A stretch of 64,000 nt of DNA from Okeania sp. KiyG1 (GCF_014132355.1 NZ_BLZO01000089.1:96411-160410); one strand, 5' to 3'. Counted from the stretch's first letter, positions 1 to 9,596 are shown. Notes: generated by a model not told the origin, from the letters alone. Made by a program: numbers and translations.

Positions 1-132
1 GATGTGATACAACCGCGAGATTACTGATAGTAAAAGCAGATATTAAAAATATCCAGCATATATTGTCAACAATATTTTTTTATGAGTTAAGCTATTAAAA
101 ATATTTCGTCAAATACAAATAATTTATTCATT

Positions 133-1224
133 ATGGTTCAATTTGAAGGTTTTTTTAATGGTAAATGGGGAGAACCTATTCCAGGGGAAAGTAACTCTTC
201 TCCTGTATTTGCAGGTGTTGAAACCCACTCATTCAAATGGGGAGAAGCAGACTTTGGAACATATCCAAATGAATTGAGCTTTGTCATTAATCCTTTCTCC
301 ACTCAACTCAATAGAAGGTTCAAAGTAGGAGATTTAACCTACTTTAATGGTACAGTTAGGACTGGTACAGAAGTTGAATCAGTACCCCTGGACATAGAAC
401 TAGAATTATATGACCCTACTAGACGTACTGAATCTTTTGAGTTTGACTTTGATATTGTTACAACACCTAATACTGGTACCCCTGAAGAAAATGCTGATTC
501 TGTCTTTCCTGTGAGTAGAATTAGTGATGGTAGCTTCAGATATCAAGGAGAAGACTATACCATTAGATTACTAGGCTTTAGTCAAGACAACGGTCAAACA
601 ATTACAGAAGAATTTCGAGTATTAGAAGACGCCAGAACAACAGCAGGTTTGTACGCAAGAATAGAACGTGATAGAGGAATAGGAACTAATAGAAGAGACA
701 CTCTTAGAGGTACTAATAGAGATGAAAGATTAGATGGCAGAGGAGGAAATGATAACCTCATAGCTAGGGGAGGGAATGATATTCTCATTGGAGGAGGTGG
801 TAGAGACAGACTTAATGGAGGAGGAGGAAATGATGACCTTAATGGTGGAGCTGGAAATGATACTTTAATTGGTGGTGGAGGTGCAGATGCTTTTATTTAT
901 GACACAGGTCGTAATTTTCGGAGACGGGATATAGGTACAGATAGAATAGTAGACTTCGTGCCAGATGACGATATCATTGTTTTGTCTCGAACAACTTTCA
1001 GCAGAATAGAAAGTTTAGCAGGAAGTATACTTCAAGAATTTGAGGTTGTCGATAGTATCAATGCCGCGAGAAACAGTAATGCTTTTATTGTTTACAATCA
1101 AAGCAACGGCAATTTATATTACAACCAAAATGGCAGTAATAACGGGTTTGGTAGTGGAGGTTTATTTGCCCGTTTACAAGGAAGTCCTACACTAGAAGCG
1201 ACTGACTTTTTCATTGATAATTAG
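133..1224 (+). CDS. RTX-type secreted calcium-binding protein
   Basis: 363 aa. The N-terminal ~180 residues form a beta-rich domain beginning with an FNGKWGEP motif and resembling the 'choice-of-anchor K' type found in cyanobacterial secreted proteins. Residues ~188-256 hold consecutive RTX nonapeptides (GGxGxDxLx type, e.g. GGNDILIGG, GGAGNDTLIGG) that bind Ca2+ in a parallel beta-roll. The C-terminal ~100 residues (DRIVDFVPDDD followed by a beta-rich tail) match the usual end of RTX proteins, where the uncleaved type I secretion signal lies. There is no N-terminal Sec signal, as expected for this export route. A type I exporter operon lies at 49.6-56.3 kb and is a plausible partner, though not adjacent. 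The ATG at 133 is the first in frame after an AT-rich leader. The substrate or surface role is unknown. RTX identity is secure; the N-terminal domain name is tentative. Confidence 0.85.
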   Translation: MVQFEGFFNGKWGEPIPGESNSSPVFAGVETHSFKWGEADFGTYPNELSFVINPFSTQLNRRFKVGDLTYFNGTVRTGTEVESVPLDIELELYDPTRRTESFEFDFDIVTTPNTGTPEENADSVFPVSRISDGSFRYQGEDYTIRLLGFSQDNGQTITEEFRVLEDARTTAGLYARIERDRGIGTNRRDTLRGTNRDERLDGRGGNDNLIARGGNDILIGGGGRDRLNGGGGNDDLNGGAGNDTLIGGGGADAFIYDTGRNFRRRDIGTDRIVDFVPDDDIIVLSRTTFSRIESLAGSILQEFEVVDSINAARNSNAFIVYNQSNGNLYYNQNGSNNGFGSGGLFARLQGSPTLEATDFFIDN

Positions 1225-1376
1225 AGTTATTAAAGATTCCATAATTAACGAATAAAAATGTAGGGGCAATCTAAACATGGTTGCTCCCTAATATCAAAAT
1301 TGTCGGTGCGAATAACCATTTTTTCCTACTAGAGTTGTTTTTCTCTCGTCAAATCTTTCCATCCTTGACATCGTTA

Positions 1377-1400
1377 GGGCGAATGCCATTCGCCCCTACA
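1377..1400. repeat. GGGCGAAT palindromic repeat, between genes
   Basis: The 270-bp gap between the RTX gene and the next gene holds no credible ORF. It contains a hairpin GGGCGAATGCCATTCGCCC followed by CTAC, one member of a dispersed family in this window (others near 12762-12788, 24393-24436 and five copies at 46.7-47.6 kb). Downstream AAATTTGCCTAAGTTCT resembles the right end of the MITE at 6371-6536, so this may be a decayed copy of that element. Confidence 0.7.
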
Positions 1401-1494
1401 GATGGTGGTTTAACAGTAAATTTGCCTAAGTTCTATAAGACTAACAACTTAATCGGTACATCCGTGCCATAATCCGTGTGAGCAATCTTCTTCC

Positions 1495-3228
1495 TTATTC
1501 CTTCCTATAAATACAATTAGTATCTAAAACAAACAAACTATCATTCTGAAAAACAGTACAAGTAGGTACAGTTGTTGCCAAAGCAGGAATATATCCTAAC
1601 TGCAAAAAAGTCACCGCCTCCTGTGCAGATTCATATTGCATTAACCAACTATTATCCTCAACATATTCTGGCGTAAAACTACCACGATGTAACATCCAAA
1701 AATCAACTCCATACCTTTGAATAAAACTCTTCACTTCTACTAAATCTGAACTATATTGAGCAACAATTAAATCTATAATTCGTTGCCGAAATTGACTATA
1801 ATAACCAACTTGATAAGGAATAGCATACTCCCTACCCAACAAAATAGAACGTTGAGCAAATGTAGGTAATAAATTTGCCTCCTCCTCCAAAGAAGCAATC
1901 AAAATATCTTCAGGTTGTGCTTCAAAAAATCTATATAAATCTGTAGCTCTACCCACCTTATATTTAACCAAAGGAAAACCTTTAACAAAAGCAGGATATA
2001 ACACCAGAGATGCCATAATTAAACTCGTTAAAACTAAAGAAATAATACCCTGAAATTTAACAGTAAATTTTTGTCTATTTTCTGCCCAATTAAACAAAGC
2101 ATCAATAATTAAAGTCAGAGCGATCGCAGTTGCCAAAGCAATAATTATGCGGAAACTTAATCCTGTATATCTACTAGGAAGATGTAACCGAAAAAGTAAA
2201 GCATGAGCAATAAAAAACATTGCCAAAGATGACAGTAATAGATGCACTAACAACCAAATTCTATTAGTAATATTTCTGATTAAAGGAAAAGCAGATTTAA
2301 AAGTCAATAAAAACGGCAATAATAACCCCGCACATTGAGTAGCTGGAGTAAATAAAGACTTAGGAAACATTCCACTACGTTTACCAGTTAACCAAAAATC
2401 TTTTGGATGAACGTGAAAAAAAGTACTACGACCATTTGGATAAAACTCCCTTAATTCCATTGCCATTTCACGACTAATAGCAGGTCCGAATTCTGAAGAA
2501 CTTAAAGCGTAAGGTAATAAAACAAAAAATGCCGTACTTAAACCAACTCCACAAAATAGAAAGTTCCGTTTTTCTGATGATAATTGAAACCTCCCATTTT
2601 TCCAGTAAATTAGTTGCAAAATTAGAATGCCAGAAGCAATAAATACATACTGAGGATAAAATAATCCCACCAGAGCGATCGCTATCCCCATTTTGAGCAA
2701 CGAACCTCGGAGTAAATAATATAAAAAAGCCAGAAAAAATGGATAAACAAATGCTCTAGGAGTAGCAGAAGCAACATCATCTTTCATCCAAATAGCCTGA
2801 TTCATTACCAAAGCAGCAATAAATCCTGCCATTGGTACTGGTAATATTTCTAAACATATTTGAAAAATATAGTAAGTACAGATTAAACCCAAAATAAAAG
2901 GAATAATTTTAGCAAAGATAAACGGGTTAATTCCTATAGTTGCTGCACTTTTATAAAGTAAAGTATATCCCGCTGGAGCTACTGACTGAAAATAATCAGC
3001 AATTAAATCATTGGGAAATAAATCTGGATTAAAAAAACGCTGCATCCAAAAAATATGTTGTCTAGCATCATCTTGCACGCTCAGACTACTAGCAAAAGCT
3101 TTTTTCAGAGTCATCAAAGCATAAATTGTAGCAAAAGTCATGCTCAGACTAAACCAAAACATCACCCTTTTACGAGATTTTTTATCTATAGGAGCAGTTA
3201 AAAAATAATGTATATTTATCATTAACAT
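1495..3228 (-). CDS. Multi-spanning membrane protein, GT-C glycosyltransferase-like
   Basis: 577 aa with about 10-12 hydrophobic segments, starting with a membrane anchor at ~23-45. A DDAR motif in the first non-membrane loop (residues ~52-56) resembles the acidic pair in the first periplasmic loop of GT-C enzymes (Dol-P/undecaprenyl-P-sugar dependent transferases). The last ~130 residues are soluble. A role in moving a sugar from a lipid carrier onto an envelope acceptor is inference. ATG at 3228 and ATG at 3222 are both possible starts. The region containing the first ~17 codons and the upstream DNA is duplicated upstream (3.3-3.9 kb). It is divergent from dndE and has no operon partner here. 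It could equally be an uncharacterised cyanobacterial membrane family. Confidence 0.6.
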   Translation of the reverse strand: MLMINIHYFLTAPIDKKSRKRVMFWFSLSMTFATIYALMTLKKAFASSLSVQDDARQHIFWMQRFFNPDLFPNDLIADYFQSVAPAGYTLLYKSAATIGINPFIFAKIIPFILGLICTYYIFQICLEILPVPMAGFIAALVMNQAIWMKDDVASATPRAFVYPFFLAFLYYLLRGSLLKMGIAIALVGLFYPQYVFIASGILILQLIYWKNGRFQLSSEKRNFLFCGVGLSTAFFVLLPYALSSSEFGPAISREMAMELREFYPNGRSTFFHVHPKDFWLTGKRSGMFPKSLFTPATQCAGLLLPFLLTFKSAFPLIRNITNRIWLLVHLLLSSLAMFFIAHALLFRLHLPSRYTGLSFRIIIALATAIALTLIIDALFNWAENRQKFTVKFQGIISLVLTSLIMASLVLYPAFVKGFPLVKYKVGRATDLYRFFEAQPEDILIASLEEEANLLPTFAQRSILLGREYAIPYQVGYYSQFRQRIIDLIVAQYSSDLVEVKSFIQRYGVDFWMLHRGSFTPEYVEDNSWLMQYESAQEAVTFLQLGYIPALATTVPTCTVFQNDSLFVLDTNCIYRKE

Positions 3229-3900
3229 TTAGTTTGTTTTAGAACGACATTATTACTCAATTATTATCTCAAAATATCAGAAAAAATGTTGGGAAATATC
3301 AAAAACTTCAAACTCAGACAACGCAATATTTTTCTTTCTTCCTTCTTCCTTCTTCCTTCTTGTTTTTTTTATCTATGGGAGCAGTTAAAAAATTATGTAT
3401 ATCTATCATTAACATTTCGTTTATTTGAGAACGACATTATTATACCAAGCGTGATAAATGTTTGTTACAAATGGTAGGGACGTTGCATAAGGGCGTCCGT
3501 ACAAAAGAAGGAAGAGGAAAGAAGGAAGAAGGGATAAATATTAAAAAAAAGGGAAAAGCAATATAAATAACTATCTAAAATGAACTGGACTAGCTATTTT
3601 TAAGCATATCCGAGCAAGGTCTACCTTTTTGTAGCATTCTTTTTTAAAATTGGTATTACTCAATTATTATCTCAAAATATCAGAACAAATTTTGGGAAAT
3701 ATCAAAAACTTAAAACTCAGACAACGCAATATTTTTCTTTCTTCCTTCTTCCTTCTTCCTTCTTCCTGATTTTTTATCTATAGGAGCAGTTAAAAAATTA
3801 TGTATATTTATCATTAATATTTCGTTTATTTGAGAACGACATTATTACTCAATTATTATCTCAAAATATCAGAACAAATGTTGAGACAGATCAAAAACTT
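3179..3900. repeat. Tandem/partial copies of the 5' end of the membrane-protein gene
   Basis: The segment with the first ~17 codons of the 1495-3228 gene plus upstream DNA (3179-3390) recurs as diverged copies at ~3366-3440, ~3655-3765 (upstream part only) and ~3767-3960. Shared landmarks are ATCTATRGGAGCAGTTAAAA, ATTTCGTTTATTTGAGAACG and ACTCAGACAACGCAATATTT, each followed by a CTTCCTT tract. The copies contain no extended ORF. Confidence 0.8.
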
Positions 3901-3921
3901 AAAACTCAGACAACGCAATAT

Positions 3922-4091
3922 TTTTCCTTCTTTCTTCTTTCTTCTTCCTTCTTCCTTCTTCCTTCTTCCTTCTTCCTTCTTCCTTCTTCCTTCTTCCTTC
4001 TTACTTCTTACTTCTTACTTCTTCCTTCTTACTTCTTCCTTCTTACTTCTTCCTTCTTCCTTCTTACTTCTTCCTTCTTCCTTCTTCCTTG
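3922..4091. repeat. CTTCCTT heptanucleotide tract
   Basis: About 170 bp of CTTCCTT units with a few CTTACTT variants, pure pyrimidine apart from the A's. It matches the short tandemly repeated repetitive (STRR) heptamers known from cyanobacteria. It ends about 55 bp before the dndE start. One frame reads LLPSSFF repeats, which I do not regard as a protein. Confidence 0.9.
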
Positions 4092-4145
4092 TGATACAAT
4101 CAAACTTAATAACATTTACTCGAAGGGTAACTTTAAATACCTTTA

Positions 4146-4538
4146 ATGGAACCACCAATTGAAAGAATACGACTTTCTCAAACAGCCAAAGAACAGTTAA
4201 CTAAACTGAAGCGTAATACCAAAATAGACCAATGGAATATTCTTTGTCGTTGGGCATTTTGTTGCTCTTTAGCAGAACCAAGCATTCCCTCTCCAGTACC
4301 AATCCCTACTGATAGTAATTTAGAATTAACATGGAGAATTTTCGGTGGAGAATTTTCTGACATCTTTTTATTGGCTCTCAAACAACGTTGCTATAATGAT
4401 GGAATAGGCATAGAACGGGAAACTTTGGCCGCCCAATTTCGCCTACACTTGCATCGAGGTATTGGATATTTAGCTGGTAACCCAAATATCAAAAGGATAG
4501 AAGACTTAATTGTAATTGCGATTCCTTCTCTCGACTAA
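4146..4538 (+). CDS. dndE: DndE family DNA sulfur modification protein (orphan)
   Basis: 130 aa, full length for DndE. Diagnostic blocks are IRLSQTAKEQLTKLKR near the N-terminus, the WNILCRWAFCCSLAEPS block, the FGGEFSDIFLLALKQRC block and QFRLHLHRGIGYLA near the C-terminus. DndE works with DndA/IscS, DndB, DndC and DndD to replace a non-bridging phosphate oxygen of DNA with sulfur; it binds nicked DNA as a tetramer. In known clusters dndE is the last gene of dndBCDE, but none of dndB, C, D, nor restriction genes dndFGH, lies in this window. The upstream side is repeat DNA and the divergent membrane gene. A TGTGATACAAT extended -10-like element lies at ~4089. The 130 aa include a few extra C-terminal residues. 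The family call is confident; function without partners is open. Confidence 0.88.
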   Translation: MEPPIERIRLSQTAKEQLTKLKRNTKIDQWNILCRWAFCCSLAEPSIPSPVPIPTDSNLELTWRIFGGEFSDIFLLALKQRCYNDGIGIERETLAAQFRLHLHRGIGYLAGNPNIKRIEDLIVIAIPSLD

Positions 4539-4620
4539 ATTTTAACTCCAAATATTAAAAATTTAAGTAGTTTTTGTTATAGATAGAGAGCAACTATCAG
4601 TTTATTAAGAACTATAGTTT

Positions 4621-4661
4621 ATGTAACTAAATCGTTACATCAAATTGTAATTTAATATAAT
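4621..4661 (+). promoter_or_regulatory. Promoter and inverted-repeat operator candidate for comFB
   Basis: A perfect inverted repeat ATGTAAC-N6-GTTACAT (4621-4640) lies 15 bp before TATAAT (4656-4661), about 120 bp upstream of the comFB ATG. The right half-site includes TTACAT, which could serve as a weak -35. The spacing GTA-N10-TAC differs from the N8 NtcA consensus, so NtcA control is not claimed. Confidence 0.4.
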
Positions 4662-4779
4662 GGAAATTGAATAAATCAAGTAGAAAAGGTAAGTTAGTAA
4701 TATAGAAGTATTCTTATCCTAAGTTTGAGGTTAAACAGCTAGGTAGGTTAAATAAATATTTGAACAAAGGATATATGCA

Positions 4780-5208
4780 ATGATTCAGCCTAATTCAAAA
4801 AAGAAATATCTTAATGTTATGGAACAGATGGTAACAGAAGAAGTAAATCGCCAAATTACCTTGTTGCCTCAAAAGTTAGCGAAATATATTAAGCGAGCTG
4901 ATGTAGAAACTTATGCACTGAATCGTCTCCCACCATTATATGCTTCTAGTCAAGAAGGCTGGAAATTTCAAACGAAAAAAGCAGAAGAAGATTATAGAAA
5001 GGAGATAGCAGTAGTAGTACGTCATGCTTTTGCAGCAGTGCAAAGAGACCTTTTAAAAAGTTCAACTCCTCTATTTAGAGAGGAGACCAAAAAAGTACCT
5101 TCCTCAGTGGCACAAACAGAAGGATCTACGGCAGAAAATAAACAAAGCAGTAAAAATTATAATTGGAAACATGGTCAATACTATCGTTTAGGTAGTTCTA
5201 GAAAATAA
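4780..5208 (+). CDS. comFB: ComFB family protein (late competence development)
   Basis: 142 aa. Residues ~10-90 carry the ComFB core: N-terminal MEQMVTEEVNRQI, then ADVETYALNRLPPLYASSQEGW and a helix YRKEIAVVVRHAFAAVQRDL. In cyanobacteria, ComFB-type proteins are known as small cyclic-dinucleotide receptors affecting motility and natural competence; that function is taken from the family, not seen here. The C-terminal ~45 residues are polar and low complexity. It sits 240 bp downstream of dndE on the same strand but behind its own promoter-like sequence, so co-transcription is uncertain. An AAAGGA ribosome-binding site (4766-4771) precedes the ATG. Confidence 0.85.
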   Translation: MIQPNSKKKYLNVMEQMVTEEVNRQITLLPQKLAKYIKRADVETYALNRLPPLYASSQEGWKFQTKKAEEDYRKEIAVVVRHAFAAVQRDLLKSSTPLFREETKKVPSSVAQTEGSTAENKQSSKNYNWKHGQYYRLGSSRK

Positions 5209-5344
5209 GTATATTTTGAAATGGTTAATAGTAATATCATCTCAAGATAAGAGCGTGACAAAAAAACTTTCTCCTCCTAATACCTGAAAACTCCATCTTC
5301 GTTCCCTCCTGTACGTCGTCCTACAGACGCCTCCCCACCTAAAC

Positions 5345-5392
5345 TCCTGACTCCTGACTTATGACTTATGACTTATAACTTATGACTCCTAT
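5345..5392. repeat. TGACTTA heptamer tract
   Basis: About five TGACTTA/TGACTCC units immediately follow the thiD stop codon side. This is one of several different heptamer repeats in the window, and no hairpin terminator is evident beside it. Confidence 0.7.
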
Positions 5393-6207
5393 GATATGAA
5401 TAAAGGAAAAAAATGCCCCACTGGACCTTGACCATGACCAATTTCTAAAGCATAGTCCAAAGCATTTGTGACATAATTCTTACCCAATTTAACTGCAGAA
5501 AATAAATCTTTCCCTTGAGCTAAATTAGCAGCGATCGCTGCCGAGAGAGTACAACCAGTGCCATGAGTATTATTAGTCTCCACCGTAGCAGTCCTTAAAA
5601 TCTCAAACTGCTCTCCATCAAACCAAACATCTACTCCTCGCAACTCATTCTTCATAGCTCCACCCTTGACTAAAACTGTTTTTGCCCCTAAAGTATAGAT
5701 TTTCCTAGCAGCCATCTGCATATCATCTAGGTTATTAATCTCTAAACCCGTAAAAATCTCTGCCTCATAAATATTAGGAGTAACAACAGTCGCCTTAGGC
5801 AGCAAAACACTCTGTAGAGCTGCAACAGCCAAATCATCAATTAACTGAACCCCTGCACGGGAGACCATCACTGGATCTATTACTAATGGTTTTAAATTTA
5901 AAGCTTCTACCTCTTCAGTTACAGCCAAAATAATTTCTTGGCTCAATAGCATTCCTATCTTAGTTGCTTGTACCCCTATATCCGTAACAACCGCTTGAAT
6001 TTGTGCTTTTACCGCTGCTGGGGACAAAGCATCAACCCTATTCACTCCCAAAGTATTTTGAGCAGTGATACAAGTCAAAGCGCTAGTACCATGAACACAA
6101 TGAAAAGCAAAAGTACGCAGGTCTGCCTGAATACCAGCTCCACCACCACTGTCAGATCCAGCAATAGTCAAAGCAACAGGAATACTTGGTGCCATAAAAT
6201 TAGCCAT
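5389..6207 (-). CDS. thiD: Hydroxymethylpyrimidine/phosphomethylpyrimidine kinase
   Basis: 272 aa, full length for ThiD of the ribokinase fold. It phosphorylates HMP and then HMP-P to HMP-PP for thiamine synthesis in the cytoplasm. Visible signatures: substrate motif TIAGSDSGGGAGIQADL (residues 14-30), DPVM (111-114), VTPNIYEAE (142-150), KGG (181-183) and the anion-hole/catalytic motif THGTGCTLSAA (214-224, with Cys219 as in ThiD). ATG at 6207 gives MANFMAP; a second ATG four codons later is possible. No TPP riboswitch (CTGAGA / ACCTGA core) was seen upstream. It is a single gene with repeats on both sides. Confidence 0.96.
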   Translation of the reverse strand: MANFMAPSIPVALTIAGSDSGGGAGIQADLRTFAFHCVHGTSALTCITAQNTLGVNRVDALSPAAVKAQIQAVVTDIGVQATKIGMLLSQEIILAVTEEVEALNLKPLVIDPVMVSRAGVQLIDDLAVAALQSVLLPKATVVTPNIYEAEIFTGLEINNLDDMQMAARKIYTLGAKTVLVKGGAMKNELRGVDVWFDGEQFEILRTATVETNNTHGTGCTLSAAIAANLAQGKDLFSAVKLGKNYVTNALDYALEIGHGQGPVGHFFPLFIS

Positions 6208-6370
6208 TATTTAAGATAAAATTTAGTAGTCAGTAGTAAATAGTTATTTTTATAGAGATTTTCAAATAGATAAACTGCAATGGATCGAAGCATTCTCCTG
6301 CTGCCTACTACCTATGACCTACGGACATTGAATGCAACGTCCCTACTCCCTAAACTCCAAGAATTGTTTA

Positions 6371-6536
6371 GTATACAAGACTTACGCAGAAACTCTACTT
6401 ATGGCTAGGGCGTTTTGCTACCGCATAACTCCGTTAACGCTCCGCGACATGTAAAGCGGAACTTTGGGGAGCGCAAATGCCATTCGCCCCTACAAATGGT
6501 GCTTTAAAAGTCAATTTGCGTAAGTCCTGGTATACT
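6371..6536. mobile_element. MITE with GTATAC-AGACTTACGCA terminal inverted repeats
   Basis: The ends GTATACAAGACTTACGCAG (left) and TTTGCGTAAGTCCTGGTATAC (right) are inverted copies of about 20 bp with few mismatches, enclosing ~125 bp with a TGCCATTCGCCCCTAC half-palindrome. There is no ORF. It is a typical non-autonomous element; the mobilising transposase is not identified in this window. Confidence 0.7.
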
Positions 6537-6857
6537 TAAATTAATTGCGCTGTAAATACATACAGCAAAGCCCGTAAATACTACATAATATTGACAAACT
6601 CTAGCTCAATCTATAGTTTCATACTATACAGAATGCTGCGCAAACATATCGCGGAGCGTTAACGTTTGCGCCCTTCATGACCAAAAAATCAAGTTTCAAG
6701 CCTCCCCTTTTAAGGAGATAATAAAGAAAAAAATTTCCTTTTAACCAATTCTATCCGTTTTTAATAATTATTAATTATTAATTATTAATTATTAATTGTT
6801 GAACTACCTCTATTTATGGTAACTTTTGCTACAGCTACATAACTATTTATTTGATAA
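6537..6857. other. Non-coding gap between thiD region and ftsZ
   Basis: It holds a small palindrome at ~6634-6673 (TGCTGCGCAAAC...GTTTGCGC), a TCCCCTTTTAAGGAG hairpin near 6703-6720 that also recurs near 32398 and 45530, and a TTAATTA heptamer tract at ~6764-6800. I see no gene and no clear terminator for ftsZ other than this AT-rich stretch. Confidence 0.6.
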
Positions 6858-8129
6858 TTACCTATTTGAAGGTGGAGTCCGTCGCCTTTGCAGAAAATCA
6901 GGAATATCCAATCCTGGTAATTTTTTCTCCTGCTCAATGCTTTGAGTTGGAGCTGGAGTTGGAGTTGGTATAGACCGTCTTGGCTGTGCTATTTCCTGGG
7001 TAGGATTAATTTGTGCTTCTCCACTAAAACCAGTTGCTATAACAGTAATTTTAATTTCTCCCTGCATTTTCTCATCAATTACAGCCCCAAAAATAATATT
7101 AGCATTAGGATCGACAACTTCATAGATAGTCTCAGCAGCAGTATTAACTTCATGTAATGTTAAATCAGTTCCGCCAGTAATATTAAATACCACCCCTCTA
7201 GCTCCTTCCACTGAAGATTCCAGTAAAGGAGAAGAAATTGCCATATTTGCTGCTTCTCTTGCCCTAGACTTCCCAGACCCCATACCAATTCCCATCAACG
7301 CGGAACCTGCATCTGCCATAACTGCTCGTACATCAGCAAAGTCAACATTCACCAACCCAGGCACAGTAATAATATCTGAAATTCCCTGTATACCTTGACG
7401 TAATATATCATCTGCAAACTTAAAAGCCTCCTGTACCGGAGTTTGTTCATTAATTACAGATAGCAAACGATTATTGGGGATCACGATTAAAGTATCAACT
7501 CTACTTTGTAAAGCAGCAACTCCTTCATCAGCTTGAGTAATTCGACGTCTTCCCTCGAACATGAAGGGACGCGTCACAATACCCACTGTCAGAGACCCTG
7601 CTTCTTTAGCAATTTCAGCTATAACTGGTGCTGCACCAGTACCAGTGCCACCTCCCATTCCCGCAGTAATAAATACTAGGTCGGGGTGGTCTAAGGCATT
7701 AGCTATTTCATCCCTAGATTCTTCAGCCGCTTTTTGGCCAATAGCCGGATTACCCCCTGCTCCCAAGCCTCTTGTAAGTTTTTGTCCAAGTTGTAAGCGT
7801 TTAGGAGCATTGGACAGGGTTAGAGCTTGGGCATCTGTATTAACTGTCCAGAATTCTATACCAGAGACCTCACTAGCAATCATTCGGTTAACAGCATTGC
7901 CGCCACCCCCTCCAACACCTATTACTTTAATTTTTGCTGTATTACTTGGCACAATATCATCACTCCTAGATTCTTCCTTTGGGGTAGCTTTGGGGTCATA
8001 ATTTTGTTCTCCATAAAGTCCCGAGCTATTGCGAAAGGGATTAGAGACATTTTTTGGTAATGGAAAATTTCCTTGTCCGTGGGATTGGGGACTTTCATTA
8101 TTGACCCCTTGTTGATTATTCACTATCAT
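6858..8129 (-). CDS. ftsZ: Cell division GTPase FtsZ
   Basis: 423 aa. It polymerises into the cytoplasmic Z ring. A 65-residue N-terminal extension, common in cyanobacterial FtsZ, precedes the GTPase core: [16 protein letters not shown] (68-83), NTDAQAL, the tubulin signature [13 protein letters not shown] (156-168), and PNNRLL. The C-terminal linker is short (PTPTPAPTQ) and ends in the conserved tail DIPDFLQRR that recruits SepF/ZipN-type partners. In cyanobacteria ftsQ normally sits just upstream; here two tnpB remnants (8.3-11.0 kb) separate them. The right end of the nearer element lies only ~40 bp from the ATG, so the promoter must lie within or beyond transposon DNA. The reading frame is intact, as expected for an essential gene. 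Confidence 0.97.
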   Translation of the reverse strand: MIVNNQQGVNNESPQSHGQGNFPLPKNVSNPFRNSSGLYGEQNYDPKATPKEESRSDDIVPSNTAKIKVIGVGGGGGNAVNRMIASEVSGIEFWTVNTDAQALTLSNAPKRLQLGQKLTRGLGAGGNPAIGQKAAEESRDEIANALDHPDLVFITAGMGGGTGTGAAPVIAEIAKEAGSLTVGIVTRPFMFEGRRRITQADEGVAALQSRVDTLIVIPNNRLLSVINEQTPVQEAFKFADDILRQGIQGISDIITVPGLVNVDFADVRAVMADAGSALMGIGMGSGKSRAREAANMAISSPLLESSVEGARGVVFNITGGTDLTLHEVNTAAETIYEVVDPNANIIFGAVIDEKMQGEIKITVIATGFSGEAQINPTQEIAQPRRSIPTPTPAPTQSIEQEKKLPGLDIPDFLQRRRTPPSNR

Positions 8130-8165
8130 TAATTTGGGGATGGTAGATATATAGTATTTTTTACT

Positions 8166-8296
8166 TGTGAACTACCGCTCAACTAAACTTACTCAAACTG
8201 AACGAGAAGGTCTGAAAGTCTAGTCAAACGCAAGTGGATCAACCACTACAGGGTTAAACGGCAAACCCTTTATTCCTTGGTCCAAGACATCAGGAA
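8166..8296 (-). ncRNA. Possible omega RNA / right end of tnpB element 1
   Basis: The 130 bases downstream of the tnpB stop contain short inverted repeats (GGGTTTGCC/GGCAAACCC-like) and end in GAGCGGTAGTTCAC, the style of right end seen in IS605/IS1341-type elements, where the guide (omega) RNA overlaps the 3' end of tnpB. The tnpB here is broken, so activity is doubtful. The call is by position and general form only. Confidence 0.35.
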
Positions 8297-9460
8297 TTAC
8301 TTTTTAATTATATTAAACGACCCATTTACATCTGCATTTAATAATTTATTTTCCCTGGTTTTATACAACCCTCTTGTTACTCTTTTTCCACTAAATTTCG
8401 GTTTTTGTTCTCCATATTTCGGTAAATCATCCCCATCTAAACAGCTCGATTGAGATGTATAGGATTCTTCGGTAATTATTACTTTTATTCCTCTTAGTTG
8501 GGCTTTATACCTTAACATCTCTATTAACCTATAGTGAGGGATATTCACAAATTGTTGATTGTTCTTTTTCCTAATTTTATCTCTTGTTTCCAAGTCTGAT
8601 TCTGCCCAATAATTAAGGTTCCTATTTCATGCTTGATACACCAATCTATTACCCTTTTACTTGCTGTATGGAGATAGTTTTCTACTCGACAATTTCGTTT
8701 CGGCTAAGAGCCGACATGAATGTGAGTTAATTTTTTTAACCGATGAGAATTACTTTGATTGTGGCTGATTTTTAATTGAGATTGTAAATAAGAGCGTTGT
8801 TTATTATAAAAGGTGTTAATTGCTTTTAATGGTCTGCCTTTAATCAACAGAGGTGTAGTTCCTGTTTGATTTGTCGTTACAGCTATTAAGTTATTTACTC
8901 CTAAATCTACTCCTGCTATTTGTTGATTTTCTGTTGTTGACTCCGATTTTTCATAGACTATTTCTATTATGTAACAGCTACTTTTGGGGATAATTCTGGT
9001 TTCTATTATTTCTGTCTGTGAAGTGTGGATTTTTATTTCACTCATTGACAGATGACAAATTCCTTTTTTTAAGGTTTTTTGTATATTGATTCATCAGGAT
9101 AGGGCAGAATATTTCGGCATGCATGTTTTCTGTTTATATTTGGGGATTTTTGGTTTCCCTAAAAATTTATTTGACTGTTTTTGCCACTCTTTTAAAGCCG
9201 CAAAATAACTACTCCAAGCTGAGTCTAATCTTCAATGATTATTTGCTTACTTACTTTGGTAGGTAAAGCTTGATCATCTTCACTTTTAGATACCTGGTGA
9301 TACAGTTGATTAAAGCTTAGTTTCTTTTTGTTTTCAAAGAAATGTTGGCGATAATAATAGTTAGCTAAATTGAATAAATTTTTCGACAAAAAGCCTTGTG
9401 GTCTATTTCTGACCACAAATAATGTGATTTGGTAATAACATGACGTTCAACTAGCTTCAT
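8297..9460 (-). pseudogene. tnpB: TnpB (IS200/IS605 family), frameshifted copy 1
   Basis: Three in-phase blocks of one RNA-guided nuclease TnpB are recognisable: N-terminal part (9225-9460, beginning MKLVERHVITKSHY, then NLFNLANYYYRQHFF), middle (8704-9045 with the RuvC-I motif AGVDLGVNNL) and C-terminal part (8297-8593 with the RuvC-II block EESYTSQSS and RuvC-III NADVNGSFNI). Between them, 9046-9224 still encodes SAWSSYFAALKEWQKQS in another frame. The C-terminal part lacks the usual CxxC...CxxC zinc finger, having SSCLDGDDLP instead, as in one TnpB subgroup. At least three frameshifts make it inactive. No tnpA accompanies it. It was inserted between ftsQ and ftsZ. Confidence 0.85.
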
Positions 9461-9596
9461 ATCCTAATTGTAGCTGATAACGACTCAATGAATAGACAAC
9501 TGAGCAAAATTACTCATTTTAGTTTGATAGCTATAATTATGAGTAAGTTTGATGAACTTTAGATAAGTTTTTGCTTTCTGTATTTACCCCAACTTG

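Noticed and set aside
1281-1472. 63-aa open frame
   Set aside because: Crosses the GGGCGAAT palindromic repeat; no start signals and no family resemblance.
3830-4162. 110-aa open frame reading LLPSSFF repeats
   Set aside because: Encoded by the CTTCCTT tract and overlapping the dndE start; low complexity only.
4621-4640. NtcA site before comFB
   Set aside because: GTA and TAC are separated by 10 rather than 8 bases.
6208-6400. TPP riboswitch upstream of thiD
   Set aside because: The conserved CTGAGA and ACCTGA cores were not found on the minus strand upstream of 6207.
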